Under the pieces are notes generated by a model that saw only the letters and a program-made list of their open reading frames with translations, was not told the DNA's origin and searched no databases. The translations under genes were made by a program, and so were the position numbers. A stretch of DNA of 64,000 nucleotides from contig WPDH01000073.1 in assembly GCA_019137255.1 (NCBI GenBank), forward strand, positions 62,001-126,000, in the 5' to 3' direction. This stretch comes from Corinectria fuckeliana. Lineage: Eukaryota; Ascomycota; Sordariomycetes; Hypocreales; Nectriaceae. Of this stretch, positions 46,301 through 58,158 are shown in pieces (positions within the stretch are counted from its first letter, which is position 1; every line of letters begins with the position of its first letter).

Positions 46301-46906
46301 GGCGACCTCGGCGAGGAGTGCAACCAGAACTACTCCGAGGCCTGCGTGCCCGTCTTCAGGGCGCGCGCCGCCACCTTTGCCGAGCTCACCTGGCTGATCC
46401 TGATCTCGGCGTGGGAGTTCAAGAGCCTGCGCCGGTCCATGTTCCGCCTCAACCCGGACGACGACAGCCGCTTCCCCTTCTTCAGGGACGTCTACGCCAA
46501 CAAGTTCCTGTTCTGGTCCGTCGTCGTCGGCGGGCTGTCGGTGTTCCCCGTCGTGTACATCCCCTTCCTCAACCACAAGTTCTTCAAGCACACGGGCATC
46601 ACGTGGGAGTGGGCGCTGTCGGTGGGCTTCACCGTCATCTTCGTGGCGGGCATCGAGATGTGGAAGCTGGCCAAGCGCCACTTCCACCTGCTCGAGGACG
46701 CGCCCATCAAGCGCGGGCCGTGGGGCCAGGGCGGCTCCGACGACGAGGGCCGCAAGTTCGGCCGCACCCTGTCCTTCTCTAGCTTCAAGACGTGGGCGTC
46801 CCTGTCGCGGAAGGACACGGGAGAGTCGCTGGGCAAGCACAGCACGTCGCGGGGGACGAACTCGGCCGTTGTGGTTCCTCAGGGACTGGCTGCCACCGAG
46901 GCGTGA
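43351..46906 (+). CDS. ena1: ENA-type P-type cation ATPase (Na+/K+ efflux, subfamily IID)
   Basis: Four exons: 43351-43551, 43610-43809, 43869-44477 and 44536-46906; product 1126 aa. Pumps Na+ or K+ out of the cell at the plasma membrane and supports growth at high salt or alkaline pH. In order: N-terminal cytosolic part and M1/M2, actuator with TGES (T171-S174), M3/M4 with IPESLVAVLTITM spanning the third intron, phosphorylated Asp D375 in DKTGTLT, nucleotide-binding domain, hinge TGDGVNDAP (T760-P768), then M5-M10. The IPESL form of the M4 motif and the late ANGGDLGEECN loop are those of fungal ENA pumps, not of SERCA or Pmr1. The leader carries a CCT repeat. Convergent with the GH128 gene across 439 bases. 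Whether it prefers Na+ or K+ cannot be told. Confidence 0.95.
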
Positions 46907-47345
46907 GTGTTTATTGACTGTTTGGTTTTGCCACGGAAGAAGATTAATGAGGAGGGGCTTGAGAAAAAATGGGTTGATGAACGAAGGAGAGAAGAAAAGA
47001 AAGGGGTGGTTGATGAGATATGCATGATACGTCCTGCCAATGTCGACGAGGTCAAGCCGTGGCTTTTTCGCATCTTTGTGAGTTTTTGCCTTGATAAAGG
47101 GCTTAGATATCCCCGTGGCCACCCAACGGAAACAGTGGTCGCATGAGTAGTACTGTAATTTAAGAACATTGCCAAGTTGCACTTCATTCTGCGGTCACCT
47201 CATCTATGATATGCGATATGACAAACAATTGGAGTTACTCATTCTGTAAAGCTCAGACATGTCGTACGTCCGTCTACCGTTAAATACCCAAACGCCAGAA
47301 AGCACAGCCTTCGTACCACGCGTCTGAAGCCCCCACGTCCCTGAT
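46907..47345. other. Convergent 3' intergenic region
   Basis: No gene seen; shared 3' flank of the ATPase and glucanase genes. Confidence 0.5.
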
Positions 47346-48376
47346 CTAAATAGCAGCCCATGCCAACACCCCGAGGACACTCGCAAGTGCCAACCTCTTT
47401 GGCACGTCAGCTCCCCACCCCGCCATACTGTCAGGTTTCACGCCTGTGCCGTTCAGCCCTAGATACTCAACGCCGATCTCGGTCAGGTCGCCGTCGTTGT
47501 TGAGGAAGGCGGCGTTGGGCCCGACATTGGAGGTGTAAGACCGAAAGGCACCGAAGTAGGTGTAGCGGCCGACGTAGGATAGCCTGTCGAAGTAGTCGGC
47601 CGTCTCATTGTAGAACTGCTCGGTGGGGTCCAGGTCCTGGTTGGCGTAGGCGTACTCGGTGATCCATATCTGGGCGTCGGGCCAGCTGTGTTGTTCTGTC
47701 AGTCCTGGGATGTTCAGAGAGGCTGTAAAATTGAATGGACTTACGTGGCACGGCGCTCGCCAATGTGAGACGCGAGACCCTCGAAGTTGTCGTACCAATG
47801 GATCGGGATGAAGTCCCACGTGCAGTTCTTGCTGGCATCGCCGTCTTTGCTCACAATCTCAGAGCAGTTGCTCAGGAATTGCTTCAACCAGGGTAGACCA
47901 TCCCAGCCGCCCGTGACGGCAGGAAGACCCAGTTTGACACCCATTTTGCCGAGAGGCTCGAAGTTGGTGACCCAGGCCTTGGCAGCCGTCTCAGGCTCGA
48001 CGTTGCTGCCACCCCACGACGATGGGGCGTCGGGCTCGTTGAAGCCGAGGACGTGGGTGATGTTTGTGCCGCTCTGGATGAGCGACTTGACTGTCTGAAG
48101 GAAGTCCGTGTTGTTCGGGTCGTCGCCGACGCCCCACATCATGGGCACGAACTCGAATTCTTCCTGGGAGAGGCTGGAAAAGGCAGTGGACGGCTCGTCG
48201 CCGTAGTTGTAGTACCAGGTGAGGTCGCTGCCGGACTGGACCCATATCTGGTTGTCCTGGGGGTGGTCATTGTTGGGGACGAAGCAGAGCCCGCGCTTAT
48301 CGGAGCGATCCGTGGCGGAGATGATGGTGCTTAAGGCGGCCAGGGCCAGAGCGCGAAGAGTAAGTGAGAGCGGCAT
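47346..48376 (-). CDS. Secreted GPI-anchored GH128 glycoside hydrolase (Asl1-like beta-1,3-glucanase)
   Basis: Two exons on the minus strand, 48376-47745 and 47685-47346, with a 59-base intron (GTAAGT...CACAG); product 323 aa. Residues 1-21 form a signal peptide (LTLRALALAALSTIISA). The TIM-barrel domain starts KRGLCFVPNNDHPQD. The expected acid/base Glu is E114 in GFNEPDAPS, and the nucleophile Glu is E221 in WITEYAYA; the intron lies just before it. The last residues (PKRLALASVLGVLAWAAI) are a hydrophobic tail after a short polar stretch, as in GPI-anchor signals, so the enzyme probably sits at the cell wall or plasma membrane and trims beta-1,3-glucan. Several NxT/NxS glycosylation sites are present. 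It is divergent from the thiolase gene. Confidence 0.9.
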
Positions 48377-49708
48377 GCCTGGCGATGTCTCTGTGAAGGT
48401 ACGAGGGAGAGTCTTGGTTGAGCGTGGAGACACCAGGTCTTGAAGCTTTTCGCAGCGACGTCTTTCAGTCCAGCTTGGCTCCCGGTTTGTCTCTATCGAA
48501 TCTGGTTTATGTGAGCGTCTTGTCGTTTTGGTGATTGTTAGTTGACTCGCCGTATTGAGAAGGCTCTCTCTGTGGGGCGATGTCTGCGTGTAAGCCGGAA
48601 TGTGTATAGAAACATCCAAGAAGGCCCCCACCAAGCAACTGACACAAGGAGAAGGGACAGAATACAGTATTAGAACAATATGAGAAAGGAGAGCGGCTCT
48701 ATTCAAGATAAGTTGGGGAACCCTCAACCCCAAATGCAGGATCTGGTCCATCTAGATTCCAATTCTCAATTCCATGCCGGCGATGGCGAGCGGTCGAAAA
48801 TGGACCTGGCGTCAGCCAGTGGCGCGTTGGGGCGCTTAGGGACGCCGACGCCGGTTGTGGCACGTACCGAGAAGGTGCCCGCTGGGGCTGCAGCGAATTT
48901 TCACTGTCACGTCGCTGTTTTCAGAGGCTTTCTGCTTAGCCGTAGACAGCGTACTAACCTTAGTCTAGGTAGGTAGTGGAAGCGTCCCGTTTGGAGGCAT
49001 TGTCTTGTTGTGAGACATCCATGGATGGCAAGGCTTTGCGAGATCCGCTTTGGACTGGCAGGTAATGCGATGAACCTGCTCGAGACCGACAATGGCATTG
49101 CAACTAAAGAAATAGGCCACTCGATTGGGAATCATGGTTGTTCCGCCACTTGGCAGGCTCTTTGAGTTTTGGGAGAATTCCAGTCAACTTGGGCGCCATA
49201 GTTAGCTCGGTTGATGCTTTGATCCGTTGCGAGGAGAAGATGGCAAGAGTCTTGATCCGTAGGCAGACTTGATGACAAGCGCTTGTTTGATGGGCACGAG
49301 AGGTCTGGAGGATTCGTCTACAGACGGAACCGGACGTCTTCGGCTGGCTCCGTGCCCGGCTCCGTGCCCGTAGATACCCGCTGAGGTAATCTGGAGGAGA
49401 ACAAATCCCGGAGCCTCGGCGATTCGACATCGACAATCCCGAGGGATGCGTGCCTCGGTCCAACCCCACACGCTAACTACTACGCGCCAAGCCTGGAGCA
49501 CGCTGCTGCAGCAAGTCCCGTGGCAGCTTGCCGTCTCGTCCTACAATGCCGGCCGCCAAAGCGCCCGTTCCCCTCACGATGCCTCGGTTCGCCGCCACGA
49601 CTTGACCCTCTTCTTTCATCTTCCTCGACCCGTTCCAACAGCCACCCTTTCGACTTCTTCTTGTCCCTTCCATCCACTAAGCCAGCTACTCGTACACCCG
49701 TCGTCGCC
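48377..49708. other. Divergent intergenic region (GH128 / thiolase)
   Basis: About 1.3 kb without a recognisable gene; carries both promoters and leaders. The frame of the GH128 gene is open 125 codons upstream of its Met, but the sequence there is Ser/Thr/Arg-rich leader, not a signal peptide. Confidence 0.5.
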
Positions 49709-51179
49709 ATGGCTGCCGAACGAATTGGCTCCATCCTGAAGCATCTGGCCCCTGGGTCGTCGCTCAGCAACATGTAAGTTGCCCCGTGCTTCGTCGAGGA
49801 GCGCGCTTGAAGCCAGGCGAGATGCGCGCACGGAAAGTGCTGATCTCGCGACTCCAGCCAATCGAAGAATGCAGACGACATCGTCATCACCCTGGCCGTC
49901 CGAACACCCCTCACCAAGGCCAAGAAGGGCGGCTTCAAGGATTCAACCCTGGAGTACATGATCTACGCCCTGCTCAAGGAGGTCCGCGAACGGTCCAACC
50001 TGGATCCCAGCCTCGTCGAAGATATCTGCCTAGGCAACGTATGCCATTACTTGCCACGAAACCCCCGCACAATGCTAATCGCCAGTCGCTAGGTATCCGA
50101 TGGCAAAGCCGCATACAAGGTCCGCGCCGCGTCGCTCGCTGCCGGCTTCCCCAACACGGCGGCGGCCTCGTCGGTGAACCGCTTCTGCTCGTCGGGCCTC
50201 AAGGCCACGGCCGACATTGCAAACTCCATCTCCAACGACGTCATCACCGTCGGAATCGCCATGGGCGCTGAGCAGATGACGATTGGCGGCGACAAGATCG
50301 AGCAGCCCTTTGACGAGGCCGTCACCTCGCAGAACCAGGAGGCCGACGACTGCATGCAGCCCATGGGGTGGACGAGCGAGAACGTGAGCAAGGACTTTGG
50401 CGTCACCCGCGAGGTCATGGACCAGTTCGCGGCCGAGAGCTTCCAGAAGGCCGAGGCGGCCAAGAAGGCCGGCTGGACCGTGGACGAGATTGTGCCCATC
50501 AAGACCAAGATCAAGGGCCCTGATGGAGAGTGGAAGGAGGTGACTCTGACCGAGGACGACGGCATCCGGCCAGGCACCACGTACGAGAGCTTGGCCAAGA
50601 TTCGGTCAGCGTTCCCGCAATGGGGCGGCTGCACTACCGGTGGCAATGCCAGCCAGGTTACAGACGGAGGTGAGTATTCCTCCCCAGCCTTCCGTTGAGG
50701 GTCGAGGGCCTCGTTTTTACCATTGAACCCCAGCTGACGCTTCCGAAACAGCTGCCGCTGTGCTGTTGATGAAGCGATCCACGGCCATCAAGCTGGGCCA
50801 ACCCATCGTGGCCAAGTACGTAGGCTCCACGGTGACGGGTCTGGCGCCGCGCATCATGGGCATCGGCCCCAGCATCGCCATCCCCAAGCTGCTGACGACG
50901 TACAACATCTCCCTGGCCGACGTCGACGTGGTGGAGATCAACGAGGCCTTTGCCTCGATGGGCGTCTACTGCCGCGACAAGCTGGGCCTGACGTCGCAGA
51001 AGATGAACCCGCGCGGCGGAGCGATTGCGCTGGGCCACCCGCTCGGCGCGACGGGCGTGCGGCAGATTGTGACGGGGCTGAGCGAGCTGAGGCGGACGAA
51101 GAAGAAGATGCTGCTGACGAGCATGTGCATCGGCACGGGGCAGGGAATGGCGGGATTGTTTGTGAATGAGCAGGTGTAA
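49709..51179 (+). CDS. pot1: Peroxisomal 3-ketoacyl-CoA thiolase
   Basis: Four exons: 49709-49773, 49858-50038, 50093-50669 and 50752-51179; product 416 aa. Performs the last step of beta-oxidation, splitting 3-ketoacyl-CoA with CoA to give acetyl-CoA. The N-terminus MAAERIGSILKHL contains a PTS2 signal (R-I-x5-H-L, residues 5-13), so peroxisomal import through Pex7 is expected; this also fixes the start. Catalytic residues: acylated C114 in NRFCSSG, H370 in GHPLGATG, and C400 in SMCIGTGQG; NEAF of the family is in VEINEAFASMG. All three introns interrupt well-conserved segments and are joined cleanly. A cytosolic acetoacetyl-CoA thiolase is ruled out by the PTS2 and by NRFCSSG. Confidence 0.95.
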
Positions 51180-52190
51180 GGCAGACCGAGCGAAAGGGCG
51201 ACCGCGTGTTGAGCAGGAACAGCCAAGTACACGTGGTGATATATCGGAACTAGATTAATTTGGCTCTGTAATCTATGGAACTGATGGGTTAGATGCCTGC
51301 ACTGGGTCTCGATGCCTTCACTTCGGGTCTCTCTCTGCTCCACCCTAATTGCCGAGAGCCACTAGGCCAGCACCTACAGAAACTACGACGCCTCCAGAAT
51401 GTCGGACGCCTCCCTGCTGTGTACTGTATAGCAGTGTCATCATCGCCAAGCACCGCACCCTTGCACCGTTTGCTGCTGCAGCGGGCGGCCTTGCCGTGGC
51501 ACCGCCGTTGGCTGGCTTCTCGCCCACTGTCGATCTTCCGGCCGATGTCGGGTGGACCCCCCACCGGCGTCAGCAGGGATCGCTGAGAAACAGCATCTTC
51601 ACAATTCGCTGTGAACCATCCACCAACCATAGATATGGATTGGTTGCATCCCACTCATGGGCAACCCTCCAGCGGGGGTGTCACCTGGAAAGGGCCCTGC
51701 AGCGCTAGGTGCGGCTCTCAGGCTCTCGACGCCCTGATTTCATGGAGCCAGCCCGCCCACCCCGTGTTTTGGCGAGGCCCTACGGAGCAAGGTAGGGAAG
51801 GAAACTCGCTGACGGGACAAAGCGTCTGGACCCTGTTTCTAGTTTCTCCTTCTTCTTTCCAATCTTTCCTCTTTCTCTCCTCTCCTCTTCTCCTCTCCAA
51901 CTTCGTTGCCTAGACGTTGTTCGGAGATGGCATAGGCTCCTGTCATGCATTTCTCGTCTACCTTGTTGTCGTCGTCCTGTTCCTCCCTTGTCTCGTCAAC
52001 GTCCGCTACACGCCGGCGCCAGAACCATAACCAACACCAACGCCAGACAAGCCGACCCGGTCATCATTCCGCTCCCCGCTACTCTGCACAGGCCTGAGAC
52101 GACTAGATCTATAGTGAAAAGACCTATATCGAAGCTCTTCTCTACCTCTCCCCGACATTGACGACGTCGACTTCGTCCCCTTCGTAAACC
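51180..52190. other. Intergenic region
   Basis: No gene seen. A CTCTCC/TCTTTCC pyrimidine run at 51840-51905 and the following 300 bases look like the leader of the SulP gene. Confidence 0.5.
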
Positions 52191-54749
52191 ATGACCATGT
52201 CCAACCAACCTTCCCACCACCGGAACTCCTCCAACAACCACCGTCCCTCACAACCCAGCGCCCTCCGCCAGGCCCTCTCCGCCCAGCGAGCCCCCGACGG
52301 GCAAACGAACAATGACAATGACGAGAGCGCCGGCGCGGACGGATTCTCCTCGCCGCCTACATCGCCAGGCCCAGCCTCCCGCGCCGCCATCTCCAATATC
52401 TTCGCCGGCGAGTCGACGCCGCTGATGCAAGGCTCGTCGGCCAGCTCGCGCCATGCCAGCGTCCATCCGGGCTTCTGCAGACACGGCACCTTCAGTCCGC
52501 GGCCGACCAGCCCCACAGTCACCGTGCGGAGCACCGATGAAGATGGCAGTGAGACGGCCGGGTCGGGCACGCACATCCCTGCGCTCGACAACGCTATCAC
52601 GACCATTGTGGGAAATGATGACTGGAAGAAGTGGCTGAAGCGCAGGATCAGGACCAAGAAGATGGGCCACAGCAGCGTCCTCGCAGAACAGGCCGGCTTC
52701 CAAGATACACCGTTGATGTGCGTTCTCTTGCAGTCTCATCACCATCGACTGTCGGATCGCTAACCAGCTACTAGGTACATGGCATACTACGTCCCCTGTC
52801 TGAACTGGATGAGCCAGTACAAGCTCTCGTTCCTCCGAGGCGACATCGTGGCCGCCGTCACCATGGCCTCCTTCTACCTGCCCATGGCCCTCTCGCTCGC
52901 CGCCAACCTTGCCCACGTCCCCGCCATCCACGGCCTGTACGCCTTCGCCTTCAATCCCCTCGTATACGCCCTTCTCGGCTCCTGCCCGCAGATGATAGTC
53001 GGCCCCGAGGCTGCCGGCTCACTCCTGGTCGGCACCGTCATCAAGGCAAACGTCGACTCTGGCCATGACGACGAGGCCAACGATCTGGTTCACGCGCAGA
53101 TCTGCGGCATTGTAACGGGCATGGCCGGGGCGACGGTTCTAATTGCTGGTGCGACGAGGCTTGGGTTCTTGGATAGCGTACTCAGTCGTCCTTTCCTGCG
53201 AGGCTTCATCAGTGCCATTGGCTTTGTCATTGCCGTTGACCAGTTGATCCCAGAGCTGGGTCTCACAGACCTGGCCGACGAGCTTGGCGTTAGCCACGGC
53301 AGCCCCGTCGAGAAGATTGACTTCATGGTGCGCAACATCAACAAGACTCACGGCTTGACGTTTGCAATTGCTGGAGTTAGCTTCCTCTTCATCATGGTCT
53401 TCCGGTCAGTTGTCGCTGCCACATCCAACTCGACCAAGCATACTGACGAACTGCAGTGAACTGAAGAACCGCCTGCAGCCCAAGTTCCCTTCGGTTGCCT
53501 ACATCCCGGATCGATTCTTCGTGGTGGTAGTCTCCGCCCTCTTATGCGCGCATCTGGACTGGGAGAACAAGGGCGTGGAGATTCTCGGCGAGGTCAAAGC
53601 GGCCAACGGCAACCTCTTCGCCTTCCAGTGGCCCTTCAAGATGGCCCACATGCCGCACATCCGCACGGCCATGTCGACGTCCTTCTTGATTGCCCTGCTC
53701 GGCTTCTTCGAGTCGTCGGTTGCAGCCAAGAGTCTGGGTTCCAGCGAGTCGATCCAGGGGATCCAGCTGAGTCCCAACCGGGAGCTGATTGCGCTTGGGG
53801 TCGCCAACATGGTTGGCGGGTGCTTCATGAGTATTCCTGCTTTTGGTGGGTATGGGAGAAGCAAGGTGAACAAGAGCACCGGAGGCAAGAGCCCGATGAG
53901 TTCCATCTTTCTGAGCAGCATTGCCTTTTTCTCCATATTTTTCCTTCTGCCCTACTTCTATTACCTTCCCGTGAGTTGTCTCGCCTCTAAATGCTTGTGA
54001 AGCGTCGGTGCTAATCATTTCCCAAGAAACCCGTCTTGTCAGCAATGATTTCTGTAGTGGCCTGGTCGCTCATAGAAGAGGCGCCTCACGACATCAGTTT
54101 CTTCCTGCGTATTCGTGGATGGAACGAGCTGGGCATGATGGCTCTCATCTTCTTCGCTACCATGTTTTACTCGCTGACCCTGGGCATGACGTTGGGCGTC
54201 GGGCTTTCCATTTTGCTCGTCATCAAGCACAGCACGCGGCCGCGGATCCAAATCATGGGCCGCATTCCTGGGACGAACCGTTTCGAGAACGCCGAGGGCG
54301 AGAACAACAGCCTCGAGTTTGTCGAGGGCTGCCTCATTGTCAAGATTCCCGAGCCTCTGACGTTTGCCAACACGGGAGAGCTCAAGTCACGCCTCCGTCG
54401 ACTGGAGCTGTACGGCACATCCAAGGCTCACCCGGCGCTTCCGCGACTCCGCAGCCAGGACTCGAACCGCAACGTCATCTTCGACATTCACGGCGTGATA
54501 TCCATGGACGGATCGGGCACGCAGGTGCTCGAAGAGATTGTGCGCAACTACCACGACCGCGACGTGCGTGTCTTCTTCTCGCGGGGGCCGACGCGACGAG
54601 ATCATCCGGTTTGGCGGTTGATGCTGAGCAGCGGCATCGTGGAGCTGGCGGGCGGAGAATCGCACTTTGTCAACGATGTCGAGGAGGCACTTAGACTGAC
54701 GGAGTACGAAGAGAGCTTGAGTGAAGAGCCTAACCGACGGATCCTGTGA
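52191..54749 (+). CDS. SulP family anion (sulfate-type) transporter with STAS domain
   Basis: Four exons: 52191-52717, 52775-53404, 53457-53970 and 54027-54749; product 797 aa. Residues 1-175 are a polar Ser/Pro-rich cytosolic part. The transporter domain begins YVPCLNWMSQYKLSFLRGDI, followed by FYLPMALSLAANLAHVPAIHGLYAF, the SulP signature region, and about 10-12 membrane segments up to MTLGVGLSILLVIKH. The STAS domain is at about 645-790 (GCLIVKIPEPLTFANTGEL, DIHGVISMDGSGTQVL). It resembles the less-studied fungal SulP branch that includes yeast YPR003C, not the high-affinity Sul1/Sul2 permeases, so the substrate and the membrane are uncertain. The last acceptor is an AAG (CCCAAG), not CAG/TAG; frame and family continuity support it. 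Confidence 0.9.
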
Positions 54750-55901
54750 GGGAATCTTAGTCGGCCGATGGGATACCAGACGGTCCAGCCAAGCAGCGAA
54801 GAAGTGGGACGCGGGAAAAGATGGTGAGCGCCATTGGGAGTTACCTGAAAACCCAAGAGACGAGTGGGATGCATTGCATGAGTGGTACCAAAGTGGAGGA
54901 GATACCATATTGGGTTGCATGGGCATAGGTAGGCCTTCTCCAAGAGGATCTGCATTATAGCAAATAAGAAATGAACAAATGGGTAAGCCTGGCGCTTTAT
55001 TGGGATTGTACAAACCAGAGAGATTCAAACTGGGTGCAATATACCTCCTGCTCCTTATCTCAGCGACTCCTGGGAATTGGGTGTCTTGGCGATTCCAGAT
55101 GTGGTGATGTAGAGAACGTCAGGCTCAAAGCTGCGCTCCATCTCCTCCACCGCCTCGTGGCGGATGGATAACCAACTAGCTTGGCGAATCGATCAACGAC
55201 TAATCTACTTAACTAGGTACCTAGCTAATGCGGGTAAAGATAGACGTCACAATGGTCTCACCACCATGAGCTGAGATGGTTGGTTCGTCCCGCAACTTAC
55301 AGGGTTTCCACATCTCGTGCAGCAGCCCGGCCGCCAGGAAAGGTGAAGGGAAAAGCGGGGAGGGACATTGTGGCTTGAGTATATGAATCAATGAATGAAT
55401 GGCTTTGGGGTTTCTGTTGTTGCTGAAGATGTGAGTGTTCCGAGAGAGGGGCCGGAGGAGTACCTCATAGGGTCGGTTGGCCTGGCATTTCCGCGTTTGG
55501 ATGATGAGGAATGTCTCGTTTAAGCCACGGCCGAGAGGCGGCAGCAGTTCGTCTGCGCGTCTACGTTCGGTAGGGAAGAACACGAGGGGCGGCCTGTCAG
55601 ATATCAGGTTGCCAGAACCATGTCCCATTCTACAGACAAAGTGGTGCCATCAGGCATGCATCTCTCTCCCAAACTACCTACACACTGCACAGTACTATAT
55701 CTAGTAGTACGTCCCCCTCCTCCCATTCCTCGTTTCTGCCCTCCCCCCTCACTCGACCCGACAGTTTGGTTCAGTTGGCCTGTACTCTTTCGGGATCCTT
55801 GTTCCAGGGCCATTTGCACTGCTACGAAGCGAGGGTGCTAGACCGACGCTGTGCCGCGATACCAGCCTCGCCCATCAACAAACAGCTGCAGCATTTCCAT
55901 C
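54750..55901. other. Intergenic region
   Basis: No gene seen; pyrimidine-rich leader of the methyltransferase gene at 55700-55900. Confidence 0.5.
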
Positions 55902-57552
55902 ATGGCAGACTCCCAGCCTGTGTCGCCGCCGCCTCCTGCTGAGACGGAGCCTACGCGGCAACAGCAGAGCCCTCCGGCTGGGCAGACGCCGAGTTCTTCG
56001 CCTCCGACGCTGCCCGTCCAGCAGGAGGCTATTCAATTCGTCAGTCCTTCCGTTTTCGTCCCCTCCCCCCTCCCTCCCTCCAAGTCTCTGGATGTGTTCA
56101 CCCTAGCCGTTGATCGACCATTCAAACCAACCGGGGCTGCGGGCCCGCACGGCCGGCGGTGTCCCGGGGGATCCGACCATCTCCGGGCCCGGAAGGAACT
56201 GCTTGCTGACTGGCACTCACGACACAGGACCCGCGTGTTGTCGGCGACCTTGGAGACGACAATGACTCGACCGCCGATGTAGATAGGTGAGAGTTCTTGG
56301 GCAATTCAGTGCCTGGATCTGCGGGGACCTTGTTGACATTGGATCTGTAGCCTGCGTGACTCTACTGCGTCCATTACCTCGAGCATTCTCGAGTACCGCA
56401 ACATCAACGGCCGCAAGTATCAGTCCTCCAAGACTACAGAGTACTGGTAGGCCGTATTTGGCATGAGACGACACTCATATGCTAACCAGGCTAGGGCTCC
56501 TACCGATGAGAAGCAAATTGAGGGTCTTGATGTCTCGTATGCTGACCCATGGAACCACCGTCTCCGGGTCTAGTCTCGTTGACGCCTCTATACAGTCACC
56601 AGTTTACGCTGATGCTTATGGAAGATAACCTCTTCCTAGCTCCCATTGCAGACAACCCTCAGGTACGTTCTGTTGTCCGGCTACACTCGCCCCAAACTAA
56701 CCCTGGGTAGAAAATCCTTGATGTCGGTACTGGCACGGGTATCTGGGCCATGTTCGTAGCTCCTCCACGTCTTCCTCAGATTCACCCTGTTCTAACACGC
56801 CCTCAGCGACGTAGCCGACGAGTACCCCTCGGCCGACGTGCTCGGCTTCGACATCTCGGCGGTGCAGCCCAGCTGGGTGCCGACCAACTGCAGCTTCCAG
56901 ATCGACGACGCGCAGCTGGACTGGACCTTCAAGCCGGACGACTTCGACCTCGTGCACATGCGCTACCTGTACGGCGGCATCGACGACTGGGCCAAGCTGT
57001 ACCGGCAGGCCCTGAGGCACGCGCGCCCGGGCGGCTGGGTCGAGAGCACCGAGATCGACCTGGAGACGCGCAGCGAGAACGCGCGGGTGGCGGCCGACGA
57101 GGGCCACATCTTCAAGCGGTGGCGCGACCTGTTCTTCGAGGCCGGCGACACGATCGGGCGCACCTTCAAGATCGCCCGCGACGGCCGCATGGAGCGCGAG
57201 ATGCGCGACGCCGGCTTCGTCGACGTCCGCCACCGCCAGTGGAAGGTGCCCATCGGCGGCTGGCCGCAGGACCCCCGGCTCAAGCAGATCGGCCTGTACA
57301 ACGGCATGTTCATCGACCGGTCGCTCGACGGCTTTGCCGTGTTCCCCATCGGCGAGATCCTGGGGTGGACCTTCGAGGAGGTCACCGTCCTGGTGAGCCA
57401 GATGCGTCTGGCCATCAAGGACCCCAAGGCTCTTCCGTACTACAACATGTACATGTGTCCTGACCTGGCTTGTCGAGTTGTATGCTGACGTCTGGAGTAG
57501 TCACACCGTCGTCGGCCGCAAGCCTGAGACTGCATCTGCCGCGACGGACTAG
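55902..57552 (+). CDS. SAM-dependent methyltransferase, LaeA-like
   Basis: Eight exons: 55902-56039, 56228-56286, 56351-56446, 56495-56536, 56596-56662, 56711-56751, 56807-57454 and 57501-57552; product 380 aa. The N-terminal 46 residues are Pro/Gln/Ser-rich. Then ITSSILEYRNINGRKY, typical of fungal LaeA-like proteins, the HQFTLMLMEDNLFLAPI helix, SAM motif I KILDVGTGTGIWAI at 135-148, DVLGFDIS (the acidic residue after beta-2), FDLVHMRYL (motif III) and HARPGGWVE. The end MYIHTVVGRKP matches the conserved C-terminus. Target unknown; relatives range from global regulators of secondary metabolism to pathway enzymes, and no biosynthetic genes lie here. The first donor (GTCAGT) and sixth donor (GTTCGT) are non-typical, but all frames join. 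Confidence 0.88.
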
Positions 57553-58158
57553 GACGATGGGTTTGTGGATGACGGGTGAGCATGGCTTGTCGGGATGAAT
57601 GGAAGAGCTTTCTTCGTTTCGCTTCAGCATTAGATGCAGGACGCATAGCCTTTGTTGAACTACACTAGCATATCATGATCAAATTGCAAATATCTCTGAA
57701 TCGCTGACATAGACTTGGTGAGGACAGCGTCATCCCTTGGTGGGCGTATCTCTCTGAAGTTGGCGAGCATGGCTGACTGGTTGTGTCAGTCTCTCTGTCT
57801 TGGCTTTTGTAAAGCCTGTGGCGGATGAGCATGGGTAGGTATTTGTAGCTTTTAAGTGTCGACGATCAACCCCGTGCAAGTCGGACACGCAGCAGCTTAT
57901 TAGAAAGGCAGTCGGCTTACTCGATTTCCCGATGAAGAAACCTAGGATGACGGCGCGTACGGTCGACAAAGACTTTGAAGGCTGCAGGTAATTATTTCCA
58001 TTCTGCAAGTTATGGCATCTTCTAAAGTCCACGGCGTTTCCCATATCTGCCGATGTGTGGGCATCTCTGTTAATACTCCGCTTCTTATACGCACCAGCCG
58101 GACTGTAGTGAAAGATAGAAGCTTCAACTATCCACAAAAAGTCGAAGATTCCATCACT
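57553..58158. other. Convergent 3' intergenic region
   Basis: No gene seen between the methyltransferase and the symporter genes. Confidence 0.5.

Noticed and set aside
45254..47182. 642-codon frame on the minus strand opposite the ATPase gene
   Set aside because: Antisense shadow of GC-rich codons; Gly/Arg/Asp/Val-rich and without domain.
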